Of a DNA stretch of 64,000 nt, positions 33,941 through 44,564 are shown one piece after another. A model generated the notes under the pieces. The model was not told the DNA's origin and ran no database searches. It saw nothing but the letters and a program-made list of their open reading frames with translations. The stretch spans positions 52,806,490 through 52,870,489 of the forward strand of contig NC_073691.1 of assembly GCF_029784155.1 (NCBI RefSeq), read 5' to 3'. Made by a program: the position numbers and the translations under genes. The DNA is from Uranotaenia lowii (Eukaryota > Arthropoda > Insecta > Diptera > Culicidae). Within the stretch, counting starts at the first letter, position 1. Every line of letters begins with the position of its first letter.

Positions 33941-36230
33941 GATCCACACTATAGCTCTATAGGTGAGATTTTCTTTTTACGACGAAGAGACAGGATAGAG
34001 TGTCAATTGAAGGACCGCCCATTTATCGTAAATCAGTTCACTCAAATCTTAAATGTTGACTTAGCATATTTTTAAAGTTTTAGAGACATATTTTCGACTT
34101 GACTAAACTGCTATCCGATTCAACTTTTTTTAGGCAAAGCTTGTCGTAAATGAATGATAGAAAATCACACAATACCAACTTGTTTACGATGGTTATTGAA
34201 AATGTGTTACTAATCGACTTGGATTAACATTTTTATTACGATTTCATGTTAGCTGGGAAGTTTATACTCAAACGTAAATATTTATTCCTCATAACATTCA
34301 GTAAGATCCCGTACATAAATCCACTCAATTTTATATGCTGTTGATAAATAAGCCAACGTTGAATCTGTACAGTGTAATTAAACATCCAACAAATTTGGTT
34401 ATCGAATATTCGACGAAAATTACATTGCAAAATCACGGAGACACTTGACAAAAAAAAGCATTTTTTTCTAAATTTCCTGGAATTTTGGAGAGCATCTGGA
34501 CCTTGTAAATATGCTTCAAGTATCCCTCACGCTTATCACAGGAAGAGGAACGTCTTTACTTTGCTTTAATCAGGACAAAGTAGGGTACGGATTGTTAGCA
34601 TCGAGTAACAGATAACATCTAGGTCCGAGCTAAACTATCGTAGGATATTTTGTGAAATAATGTTTGTAAGAATTAGATTTTCAGAATTTAATACTATCTG
34701 CATGGATGCCCAGATGCTCAGGGTGAGCATGATTTCTTCAAATTACTTTTGGCATTCAATAATCAATCTGTTGTAGTTTTTCGCCAAATATCACCAGATA
34801 CCGCCATACGGGTTAAAAACATTTTCAATTCTTTCCACTTCTTTTTCAAAGTGATTAGGTTTTGGGTTTTCCCAGTAAACAAACAAAATCGCATGATGGA
34901 AAATTTTGACTTCTCAAAAACTGAAGCAGTGCTATCTGGTAATGACATTGCCTAGCTCCAAATCCGATTTGCGAAGAATGTATGGGAAAGGTTTCCTAAA
35001 TGGGCCTATCGGGTTAAATGACCCTAGGGCCGTTTGACGAAATGGCTAAAAAGACAACATATCTTATCAATGCATTTATAGGGTAATTCGCCTTGAACAT
35101 AAGGCAAGAAAGAATTTTATGAATAAACCAACTCAAAAAAAATTACTCCAATGTATAGAAAACAGATCCCTGCTTATGTGTATAAAGTTTTTGTACACAT
35201 ATCCGATGCAACATATGAGAAAATCAGTACTCTTCTTAATAGGCACATATAGCCCGTTTTTCCCTAAATTGAGTGTCCTGTTTGTGTCTGTGGTTAAAGT
35301 TTAAATTAATTATAGTTGTTATTTCACGGGTTTTATTCTACGAGTTACTTAGTTACAAAAATAATTGGTTTAAAAATTGATAGTTAAATTTACTTTTTTT
35401 ATAATTTGGTGTTGAATGAATCCCCAGGCAGAATTGTACGACGTTTTTGATATTTAGTACCGTTGAACGGGCTGACAATGGGTAAAAAAATGATGTTTTT
35501 GAATTGTTTTCCAAAAAAAAAACGGAAATGTTCGCAGATAGTAAAGTTGCTAGTATGAATACTATTGTGTTGCGTTCGCTACTACAAACGACACCACAAG
35601 ACAGTGGGTCAAATTTAGCGCAATGCTTTTTCGCACTCTATACCATTTGGTAGTCAATCGTTTAGGACATTACATTCATACACGAAATGTGAATTTGAAA
35701 TGAACAAACGTGCACTGACAATGCCCCAAAATGACAGTGCTTGGAGGGAGATTTCACGAATTGACATAAAATTGCTTGATAAATTTAAAATTATTTATGA
35801 AATTTTTCATACTAAAGTGTTATATTCAATGGCCCAGTATTAAACAATAAACAATAACAATTTTAATCTGTGCTGTGTTTAAAGTTGTGTAGTAAACATA
35901 GCTAATAGCTGTTGCTTGACCCATAGTCACCCCAATTTGAAAATTTTTGAACAGTGTTCCAAAAATTTTAATGACTCATCATGTTTTCAACAGATTTTCA
36001 AAAACAACACTGTTTCTTGCTTAGCGAATCCTAATGCATGTATCTGACAGAATAAAAATTTTGAAATGTGGTAATATTTGCTCCTACATGAAAATTTTAT
36101 GTGGTGTTGTTTGTATGTCAATTCTATACAGAACTTTCAAGTAATATTTCTGAGAAGAAACTTTTAATGTGAGGTGAGGTTTTTTGCCAGCAATCACGTG
36201 TAAAAATTTGAATTCGATCTCTTTAATTTG
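33941..36230. other. AT-rich non-coding, nothing recognised
   Basis: No coding, TIR or tandem-repeat signal seen. Confidence 0.45.
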
Positions 36231-36231
36231 C

Positions 36232-36300
36232 GCTTGTGATATAGCTCAATTGGCTAGTCAGTTGCCTCCTAAGCCAATGTCCGCGAGTTCGAGCCCAAGA
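36232..36300 (+). repeat. tRNA-like module, well-kept A and B boxes
   Basis: TAGCTCAATTGG (36242-36253) and GAGTTCGAGCC (36285-36295) are close to consensus Pol III A and B boxes. Box spacing is tRNA-like, but the acceptor stem does not pair. Followed by an inverted pair, TTGTAACGG/CCGTTACAA, around 36318-36364. Likely a SINE head. Confidence 0.55.
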
Positions 36301-36929
36301 ATAAAAATCGAACACAATTGTAACGGATCAGTTTATCAAGAACTGCCCGCCCGCCGTTACAAAATATCCGTAAATGCTCGAATTTCTATAAAAACTTTGA
36401 ACTTCCCCTAGTAGATGTGCTATTGAATTTTCAAAAATTTTCCACTCCGTGGGGGGTTTAATAAACGAAAAAGTTTGTTTATCACAAGTGCTCAAGACTG
36501 AAGAAAAGTCGGTCTACCAAACTCAAGCAGCTGTAAGTTGCAATGCCCTGTGCCGAATTATACCAATCAACTTCTGTTGAATTACTTAGAGTTTTGGCTT
36601 TGAATTTTCTAACCATTTGTCTACTTAGCATTTGACCTAGGTAATGAAATATAGGGACATTTTTTTAATTGTCACTACTATCCCTCATACGCCTAAATTT
36701 ACATGGGCAAATTGTGCTATATTTTGTATTTGTTCCAAAATCTGAGCTTCTTAATTCATCATTATGTTTTGAATTTTAATACTTACTTACTTACTTAATG
36801 ATCCCGCGCCGATCCTCCGGTGCATAGGGCCGTGGTAAAAGACCTCCACTGTTGACGATCCGGAGCCAGCGTCTTCACCTGGTCCCAGTCAAGATTCTCG
36901 TCGACAGTTCGGATTTCAGCGGCTAGACT

Positions 36930-39902
36930 TCACCGCCACGAATTTCTGGGTCTGCCTCTTCTTCGATGACCTTCTGGATTCCAATCTAGCGCCTCTCTGC
37001 AAATCTCGTTTTCATCTCTTCGCAGCGTGTGCCCAATCCATCTCCACTTACGTTCCCGAATCTCGATTTCTAGCGCCTTTTGATGACACCGGCGATGTAG
37101 TTCCTCATTCGAGATCCAGTTGCCAGGCCACCAAGCGCGGATGATATTCCGCAGGCAGCGGTTTACAAATACTTGCAGTTTTCGCGTCGTTACCGCATAT
37201 GTGCACCAAGTTTCGCACCCGTACAGCAATACGGATTTGACGTTTGAGTTGAAGATTCGGATTTTTGTTCGTAGAGAGATCTGGCGTGACCGCCAGATGT
37301 TTCGGAGACTCGCAAACGCAAATCGGGCCTTTCTGATCCGTGTTTCGATGTCTTTTCTGGTACCACCATCAGGCGTAATCTGGCTACCAAGATACTGGAA
37401 GCACTCCACTTTCTCAACTTGTTGCCCAGCTACCAGGAAACAGGAGGGATCTCCTGTGTTGATCTCCATCGACTTGGTCTTTCCGACATTGACTTTGAGA
37501 CCTGCTGCCTTGGAACTTTCGGTGAGGTCGTCGAGTTTGCTCTGCATATCTGGTTGTGTTTGGGCGAGCAAAACAATATCGTCAGCCAGGTCAAGGTCGT
37601 TCAGTTGCTCCATTGTTGAAGGATTCCACGGCAATCCTCGGTTCGGTGCACAGTCAATCGATCCAATCAGAATCTCATCCATTACGATTAGAAAAAGTAG
37701 CGGTGATAGAATACATCCTTGTCTCACTCCAGCAGTTACCGGGATTGGTTCGGACAAGACACCGTCGTGCAAGACCTTGCACGAAAATGCCTCATACTGT
37801 GCTTCGATGAGATGGACTAGTTTCTCTGGGACCCCTCGTCGCCTTAGAGCCGCCCAGATGTTTTCATGGTTAAGTCGGTCAAATGCTTTTTCGAAATCAA
37901 CGAACACCAGCAGAAGAGAGTCCTGGAATTCGTTGATTTGTTCCAGTATGATTCGGAGCGTTGTGATGTGGTCCACACATGATCGTCGAGATCGGAATCC
38001 AGCTTGTTGCCGTCGGAGTGTGGCGTCTATTTTCTCCTGGATCCTGTTCAGAATCACTTTGCAGAGTACTTTGAGGGTTGTACAGATCAACGTTATGCCT
38101 CGCCAGTTACCGCACTCTGTCAGGTCTCCTTTCTTCGGGACCTTTACGAGGATACCCTGCATCCAGTCGGCCGGGAATGTTGCAGTATCCCAGATGTCAG
38201 CGAATAGACGGTGCAACATTTGTGCTGACAGGGCAGGGTCGGCTTTCAGCATTTCAGCAGGGATGCAATCGATCCCAGGTGCTTTGTTGGATTTCATGTT
38301 TTTGATTGCCGCTTCTATTTCAGCCAGCGAAGGCGCTTCCGAGTTGACGCCATTTATGCGACTTACTGTTGGCGCTTCGAGCTGCAGATTCTGTTGGCCA
38401 TCGCTATTCGTGACTCGGAAGAGTTGTTCGAAGTGCTCAGTCCATCGTTTGAGCTGATCTGTTCGATCGGTCAATAACTGACCTGCTCGGTCTTTTAGCG
38501 GCATTCTTGCATTAGTCCTTGCACCACTGAGGCGGCGAGAAATGTCATAAAGTAATCGGATATCTCCATTGGCGGCGGCTCTTTCTCCCTCTTCGGCTAG
38601 GGAGTTTGTCCAGGCTCTCTTGTCTCGTCTACAAGCTCGTTTAACTGCCTTTTCCAGCTCCGCATATCGTAAGCGGGCGGCTGCTTTGGCTGACCCGGTA
38701 CATGCCTGCTCAATTCCGACTTTCGCCTTTCTCCGATCATCGACCATCCTCCAAGTTTCATCCGACATCCATTCACTCCTTCTTCCACAAACTTTACCGA
38801 GAGTACCATGGCTCGTCGTGATAAAGGCATTCTTGATTCCACACCACTGTTCTTCGACTGTTCCGTCTGTCGGCAGCTCCGAGGCTCGGGATTCTAGCTG
38901 TTCAACGTATGCCCTTTTCACCTCTGGATTCTCCAACCGGCGGACGTCGTAACGACACCCGACTTTCTCCTCGCGCCGTTGGACACGTGCAACTCTCAGT
39001 CGTATCTCGCCAAGGACGAGGTGATGGTCAGATGCAATGTCTGCGCTTCGCTTGTTGCGGACATCAAGAAGGCTCCTTCTCCATTTTCGGCTGATGCAGA
39101 TGTGGTCAATTTGATTTTCTGTTCGGCCATCTCGGGATACCCAAGTGACCTTATGTGCTGGTCGATGGGGGAAGAGCGATCCACCGATCACCATGTTGTT
39201 GTTGCCACAAAATTCTACAAACAGCTCTCCGTTTTCGCTCATCTGTCCTAGGCCATGGCGCCCCATGATGCGCTCAAGGTCCTGATTGTCGGAGCCAATC
39301 TTTGCGTTGAAGTCGCCCAAATGGATTTGAATGTCACCCTTCGGAATTCTCTCAACCACGCTGTTCAGTTGACTGTAAAACTGCTCTTTCTCCTGCAAGT
39401 CGGCAACGTCAGTTGGCGCATAACACTGGACCATTGTAAGGTTTCTAACCCGTGTTCTAAATCTGGCTACGATTATTCTTTCGTTTATCGGTTCCCATCT
39501 AATGTAGGCCGCGTAGGCCTGCGGGCTTAACAGGAAACCAACTCCTCGTTCCCGAGTAGCATGTTCTCCTCGTATGCCAGAGTAAAGCAGGACTTGCCCG
39601 GATTGTGTCTTGTGTTCTCCAGTATTAGGCCAACGGACTTCGCTCAGTCCCAGAATTTCAAGCTTGAGGCGGCTAGCCTCTCTAGCAAGTTGTTCCAGTT
39701 TGCCTTGTTGGGCAAGGGTTAAAACATTCCAAGTTCCAATTCGTGTCCGTGTTTTCATGCTAAAAGTCGTCGCCAAAGTTCCAGGTCGGTCATTTCTTTC
39801 GGATTCCGTAACAATTTCAAATCGGGAGCAGTAGGTTGTTAGCCTAAAGTCCCTATCCCGCGATGGGGCTGCCATCTTGGACATAGCTGGCGGGAGCCGC
39901 AT
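36930..39902 (-). CDS. RTE ORF2: endonuclease-reverse transcriptase
   Basis: 990 codons from ATG 39902 to TGA at 36932-36930. The N-terminal half is an APE-type endonuclease (GTWNVLTL, LSEVRW, QCYAPTD, LGDFNAKIG, SDHHL). The reverse transcriptase follows (NWRGITL, QQAGFRS, VFVDFEKAFD, GVRQGCILSP, then LADDIVLL at the active site). A C-terminal region has CETWC and RKWRWIGHTLRR. The enzyme nicks target DNA and primes cDNA synthesis there. The TGA interrupts the natural frame: the same frame continues 44 codons (AEIRTVDENL...) to TAA at 36797-36795. The arginine before the stop and the homologues suggest loss of a late codon, perhaps CGA to TGA. The 445-codon frame on the other strand (37120-38457) is a shadow. 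Confidence 0.92.
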   Translation of the reverse strand: MRLPPAMSKMAAPSRDRDFRLTTYCSRFEIVTESERNDRPGTLATTFSMKTRTRIGTWNVLTLAQQGKLEQLAREASRLKLEILGLSEVRWPNTGEHKTQSGQVLLYSGIRGEHATRERGVGFLLSPQAYAAYIRWEPINERIIVARFRTRVRNLTMVQCYAPTDVADLQEKEQFYSQLNSVVERIPKGDIQIHLGDFNAKIGSDNQDLERIMGRHGLGQMSENGELFVEFCGNNNMVIGGSLFPHRPAHKVTWVSRDGRTENQIDHICISRKWRRSLLDVRNKRSADIASDHHLVLGEIRLRVARVQRREEKVGCRYDVRRLENPEVKRAYVEQLESRASELPTDGTVEEQWCGIKNAFITTSHGTLGKVCGRRSEWMSDETWRMVDDRRKAKVGIEQACTGSAKAAARLRYAELEKAVKRACRRDKRAWTNSLAEEGERAAANGDIRLLYDISRRLSGARTNARMPLKDRAGQLLTDRTDQLKRWTEHFEQLFRVTNSDGQQNLQLEAPTVSRINGVNSEAPSLAEIEAAIKNMKSNKAPGIDCIPAEMLKADPALSAQMLHRLFADIWDTATFPADWMQGILVKVPKKGDLTECGNWRGITLICTTLKVLCKVILNRIQEKIDATLRRQQAGFRSRRSCVDHITTLRIILEQINEFQDSLLLVFVDFEKAFDRLNHENIWAALRRRGVPEKLVHLIEAQYEAFSCKVLHDGVLSEPIPVTAGVRQGCILSPLLFLIVMDEILIGSIDCAPNRGLPWNPSTMEQLNDLDLADDIVLLAQTQPDMQSKLDDLTESSKAAGLKVNVGKTKSMEINTGDPSCFLVAGQQVEKVECFQYLGSQITPDGGTRKDIETRIRKARFAFASLRNIWRSRQISLRTKIRIFNSNVKSVLLYGCETWCTYAVTTRKLQVFVNRCLRNIIRAWWPGNWISNEELHRRCHQKALEIEIRERKWRWIGHTLRRDENEICREALDWNPEGHRRRGRPRNSWR

Positions 39903-39922
39903 TTCATAAATTCAGCCGCTTG

Positions 39923-40177
39923 CTACAAGACAGACGCTGTTTGAGCCGCCCCTGACCTGGAGAACAGACGCTCGGTTGTTGTTGCACGCCGCCCCTGACC
40001 TGGGGAACAGACGCGTGCGGCCACCTTCTCAGTCTGCATGCGACCAAAGCATCCACCGGGGTTGGGTACCCGATCTCCGCTTAGGTTACTCGCACCCCAG
40101 CCGGCACCGCGGGGAGGTAGAGATAGGAGTTGTGAATAAGAGGTGATATGACCACTATGGGGTCTCGTGTTGCACAT
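39923..40177 (-). CDS. RTE ORF1-like small frame
   Basis: 84 codons starting 19 nt from the 5' end of the element and ending 20 nt before the ORF2 start, in a different frame. Rich in Gly, Arg and Pro, with QTEKVAARVCSPGQGRR and a partial repeat of the CSPGQG / FSRSG block that follows the duplicated CGCCCCTGACCTGG DNA. Short, poorly conserved ORF1s are usual in RTE elements. Whether it is translated is not known. Confidence 0.5.
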   Translation of the reverse strand: MCNTRPHSGHITSYSQLLSLPPRGAGWGASNLSGDRVPNPGGCFGRMQTEKVAARVCSPGQGRRATTTERLFSRSGAAQTASVL

Positions 40178-40206
40178 TATCCACCGTTTACCAGCCGAAT
40201 TTTAAT

Positions 40207-42790
40207 GGAATGACAAATTTTAAAAAGTCAAATAGGGGAGTGAATATTGTTGTAACACTGAAATACTTGAATATTTTTTTGTCTGACATTGCAGTTTTAC
40301 TTTACCATGCAGTTTCTTTTTATTCGGTCAGATAGAAGAAAAAAAAAATAACTATATACCTAGTACGGAATCATAAGATTGGTAATTTTCTTTAATTTTC
40401 AGAAATTACTATCATGTTTAATAAATTTAAAGGTCTTGGTCATTCTAAGAAGTGAAAAAATACCTTTGAACTTTATGTGTTAAATTGCTTTATTAGAAAG
40501 AAATTTAAAATTTAGTCACATTCTTCATTGGAGTGACTAGTTTTCTAGTAGGCGCTTAAGAAACGTGTGACTTCAATTGACAGTCTTAGGTGCATTCTAA
40601 TCTTTCTGTTTGACACAAATATTACACAAAATAAATTCAATCGTAATATACAACATGTTGAAGCCGCATGAAATCCATTTTCAAGGAAGATTCGGCAACG
40701 GAAAGTTCCTCATTAGGATTTTTCTTTGAAGTTAAATATGTATATTTAAAAAACCGGAGGAATCGGGACAAAATATTATAACAAAATTTTGCTTCAAGAA
40801 TGAAAAGCTAAGACGAATCCAAAATTCAAATATAAATTAGAATTTCCAATTCTGTATTTTTTCTTTTGTTTACAGTTGCTTTATTGACAATTTTAAATCT
40901 TTACAAAGTGATGTCTAACTCTTTCCAAAATCCAATGCAACTATTCTAACTTGCGTTTACAAGGAATTCATAATTAGATTCCAAATAACAGTTTTTGAAT
41001 CACAGTAAAGATTCTCTTGCACGAATTCATCTTTCCCTCGATTTCAAATCATTCAAATATGAATTATGAAACTTCAAACTAACCTAAAAATGAAATTGTA
41101 ATAGTATGAGTTAAAGTTTTAAAAACCTTTTATAGATTTCTAAATTCAAGGTAATGCGTTAAAAATCATTCAAATTTTCTGATGTGAAAAGAATTTGAAA
41201 ACTGACTTTGACTTATTTAGGGGTACTGGATGCAAAAATTTTACAAAATCAGTTTGCCATTGTTTTATTTATGGATGCCCTTATGGATTAATACTTTCCC
41301 GTTATCAGTTGATTATTTTTTCGGCAAGAATGCAATCCATCAAGCTAACAATCGAAAGAGCTTTTTGTGACTTTTGACTTATACTGCTGGATTTAAAGAT
41401 CTACACCAATTATATCGCCGCAACTACTTTCAGCTCATCCACATAAAAAAATTGAAATTTTAGGTTAAAATCCAGTTCAAGGTTTGATACTCTACATCTG
41501 AAAGTTTGACTATTTCAATTGCAATTGATAAAAACACTTCACTAAATTAACTCCTTCATTCCATGTTTTTTAATTATAAATCAATATTATTTCAAGAGTT
41601 TGGAATTATGAATAGCAACCTACATGAAGAAAAAATAACGATATTTAATTTTCTTTATAATTTATTTGTTGCTATTTCATTTGTTTCAGTACAATTGAAA
41701 TTGAAAATAGTGTATTATTTATAACCTGAAATTCAAGAGCAAATCTATTATAGAATTAAGTTCTAGAAGCTTCATACTTCCGTATCTGATTTTAAAAATC
41801 TTATTTTAAACTAAATTTATTTTAGAGTGTTGATTTTTTATATTGAGAATATGCAAAATCAAAACCAGAATTTTGAACGAGGATTGTATTTCCAAATTGA
41901 AAATAATATTACGAATTTTCCAAATCACTATTCAGTAAATTACTCCAATGAAAAATTTAAACACCTTTAATCAATTTGGAATTCATAGCAATAATTAACT
42001 AAAACTCACCTCAAAACTATACTTTTTGTTTGGCCTAGTAGTAATATTCGGAAGCTCAACAACATGTGTATAATTTTCATTTGTAAAATGACATTTTTAA
42101 CAAGAAATTCTTTAAAGAACCTTTGAAAGTAACAATTTTAAACTTGCAGATGTACAAATTATGGCAATTTTCTTTTCATTAACTTTTTTTTGCAGTGAAT
42201 ATTATAGATTTGCTGGTTGTTCTATAAATATTAAAAAAGTTTGTTAAAAGATTTCATTATTTTTCTCTTATTTCATATTTTTCAAAATACATCTGGTTAT
42301 GTTCAGTGAAATTGAAGTGGGGGAGGAGGAGAAGTGTGCAACTTATATTGTACTCATTTGAAAATAGCAACCCTCACCCCAAACCCCTCCCCCACCCCGT
42401 CACCCCCTCCTTTTCGCTTTTTCAAAATGATTGTTTTCTCTCTCTGATTACGTTTCTTCATATTGACTGATTTTTGAAAATTTGGAAAATCACCCCCCCC
42501 CCCCCCCAAGAGCCAACTCTAGGACCGCCCCTGCGCCAACTGCAGTGTTGATATAAAGCTGCGAATGCTACAAAGATGGTAAAGCGACTATAATCGAAGC
42601 AAAAAAAAATCTTTAATATTAATGGATCAAATATCAAACACAAACATTTTTCATTTGAACCCAGAGTCACCCCGCACGACGATATGACAACATTTCTGAT
42701 CTATCTTCGAAGAGACTTGTTCCACCTGAAGTTTTCAACGTGGCACAAACAATTTAAACAGGTGCTCCATTCCTTTGTTAAAGCTAGTAA
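40207..42790. other. AT-rich non-coding upstream of the secreted-protein gene
   Basis: No gene-like signal. A 15-base C-run at 42493-42507 followed by CTAGGACCGCCCCTGCGCC looks like the edge of a decayed transposon. A C-rich GGGGGAGGAGGAG / CCCCTCCC stretch lies at 42318-42412. Confidence 0.45.
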
Positions 42791-42791
42791 G

Positions 42792-42799
42792 TATATAAA
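42792..42799 (+). promoter_or_regulatory. TATA box of the secreted-protein gene
   Basis: TATATAAA, 59 nt before the ATG at 42858. A transcription start about 25-30 nt downstream (near TTGATTGG) would give a 5' UTR of some 35-40 nt. Short leaders with strong TATA boxes suit highly expressed secreted-protein genes. Confidence 0.6.
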
Positions 42800-42857
42800 C
42801 TTCTTCTGTCAACTTGATTGGTAATTACTTAAAGTCTGACCACCTGATCTGATCGTC

Positions 42858-43731
42858 ATGTCCGTGATATGGAATTTTTTGATCGCCACCTTGTTTTTCG
42901 TGGGATCCGTACAATTCTCAAACACCGTTGTTGGACTTTCTATATCTGAAAATGCTATTGACTCAGTGGATAATGAATGTCCAGATGATAGCGATGGCAT
43001 GGTACAAGCTTCATCGACCCCGGATTATTCCTCGGAAGCAACCACTCCTGCTGAAAATGAGGATGTGCCCGAACTCTCAGAAACAATTGATGATGCTGAA
43101 ACAGAAGATAAACCAATCGAAAGCGATCCGGAAACTCCTCCAGAAGTAAGTGCTGCTACCGAAAGTTCCAAGTCGAACAAACAAGAAAAGCCCGAATCGA
43201 CCGAAAAAGTATCTGACAACGTTGAAGGAACCACTGCTGCATCCGGGCCAAGTACCTCCGAGGGGCCAGATCTGCGAAGAACTTACTATTCGGTATCGGC
43301 GATCATTAACAAAGCCGGCAAGGCTTATGACTTTCTGAATGATACGGCACTGAAACACGAAGTTCGAAATTCCATTCAGCAATATCTTATCAACCCGGTG
43401 ATTAGGGGTACCGCCCCGTGTAAGTTTTTTTCCAAGGTAAGTTACAAATATTTTTTTTTGAATATCAAGGATGTCAACTGGTGACGAATTCATTTTCCAG
43501 ATCGAGAAATGTTTCCATTCAGTGGACGACGATGTGAAGGTAGTGACGATGGAAAGCGAAAACTATTTCGACGAATGTTGTCTGTCCAATAGGAGAGAAA
43601 ATTGTGCATACAAGAGCAGCCAGCGAGCAAATGGAAACTATACGGTTGTAACCGAAAAAATTATAAATTGTACAGAAGACGGTTGTTTGAAGGAGCAGCG
43701 GGCACAAGAGAAGAAAAATCGATTCTTCTAA
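42858..43731 (+). CDS. secreted acidic protein, aegyptin/30-kDa antigen-like
   Basis: Two exons, 42858-43436 and 43501-43731, joined in phase 0 across a 64-bp intron (AAG|GTAAGT, TTTTCCAG|ATC), give 269 residues. An N-terminal hydrophobic signal peptide (residues about 4-18) is followed by an acidic Ser/Thr/Pro/Glu-rich low-complexity stretch (about 35-137). The C-terminal domain (about 140-269) has Cys at 188, 197, 219, 220, 228, 250 and 255. One more Cys is at 41. N-glycosylation sites are possible at 161, 239 and 249. The layout and the pattern I.KCF.S...DVK.V...E...F..C match what I recall of the mosquito salivary aegyptin family, which binds collagen and blocks platelet activation. Similarity is distant, so function is inference; it lacks the Gly-rich repeats of classical members and has extra Cys. 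Confidence 0.8.
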
Positions 43732-43809
43732 ATCAACTTACAAAAGTTTTTAAAGGAGAAATTTAACAAAAAATAATTTTCAGCATTGCAGATGGTTTTT
43801 ATTCCCCAA

Positions 43810-43815
43810 AATAAA
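43810..43815 (+). terminator. poly(A) signal of the secreted-protein gene
   Basis: AATAAA, 79 nt after the TAA stop. Confidence 0.65.
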
Positions 43816-44560
43816 TTTTTCTTTAGATATAAGGCCGGAAAAAAATGCAAATCCGGCTTTTGTCACTCGGAGTTAAATCAGCGCGAGGGAGGGGGGTTGG
43901 CGGTTGATAAAAAATATAATGCAAAAAATAACTTAGAATAGATTGAATGAAAGCTTATATGCCACAGAATAGCATTTTATATCATTACACAAAAACAATG
44001 AATCAAGTAATTTTTTAAAAGAAATTTATTAAATCATGCATAAAAAAGTGAAATAAATTCCACGATGTGTTTTTTTGGTCTCGGAAAGAATATGATATTT
44101 GATTCTTTAAATTTACAAAAAATACTTCAAACTTTGTTCATTCCCGCATTCGGATTTTTTTTTATCTCAAAGGGAAAGGGAGGTGACAAAAGAATAAATT
44201 GATATTTGTTCCAGCCTAAAAAAAGCCAAAAGGAGTATGACTTGTATGGGGATTCTCCTAAAAAGAGAACCAGATTGAAAGACATCTTTTAGTTAGATGA
44301 ACTTGCTTGTTTTTCTAAAACGGACATCAATTTAAAGGACCTTATCCATGCCCGCCTCACAGTCTTATATATTGTTCTCGTGACAAACCTGAAAGAGTTA
44401 CAAGTCTAGAATTAGTTTTTTTTTTCAATTTTGCCATAACAACTTGAAAAAAATTAAAGTGTGAAAACAAAAGAGTAAAAATATTAATAGGGCCTATCTA
44501 TTCAAGCAGTTTTCACTGTTAATACACACGAATTAAAGCAAATCATGATCTTTGTGCTGA
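43816..44560. other. AT-rich non-coding, nothing recognised
   Basis: 3' flank of the secreted-protein gene. No further frame or repeat of note. Confidence 0.45.
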
Positions 44561-44564
44561 TAAT

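Larger units (their letters stand above)
36781..40196 (-). mobile_element. full-length RTE-clade retrotransposon with TSD
   Basis: A 3,416-bp insertion flanked by the perfect 10-bp duplication GAATTTTAAT (36771-36780 and 40197-40206). Running 5' to 3' on the minus strand, it has a 19-nt leader, a small ORF1, a 20-nt gap, ORF2 and a TAAG tail of about four units. A repeated CGCCCCTGACCTGG block (about 39948 and 39988) lies at the 5' end. Its 3' sequence is nearly identical to the 50.6-kb copy, so the family has moved recently. The closest group from memory is the mosquito JAM1-like RTE. Confidence 0.92.

Noticed and set aside
37120..38457. 445-codon plus-strand frame
   Set aside because: It lies antisense to the RTE reverse-transcriptase region; Ser/Arg-rich shadow of a GC-richer coding strand.
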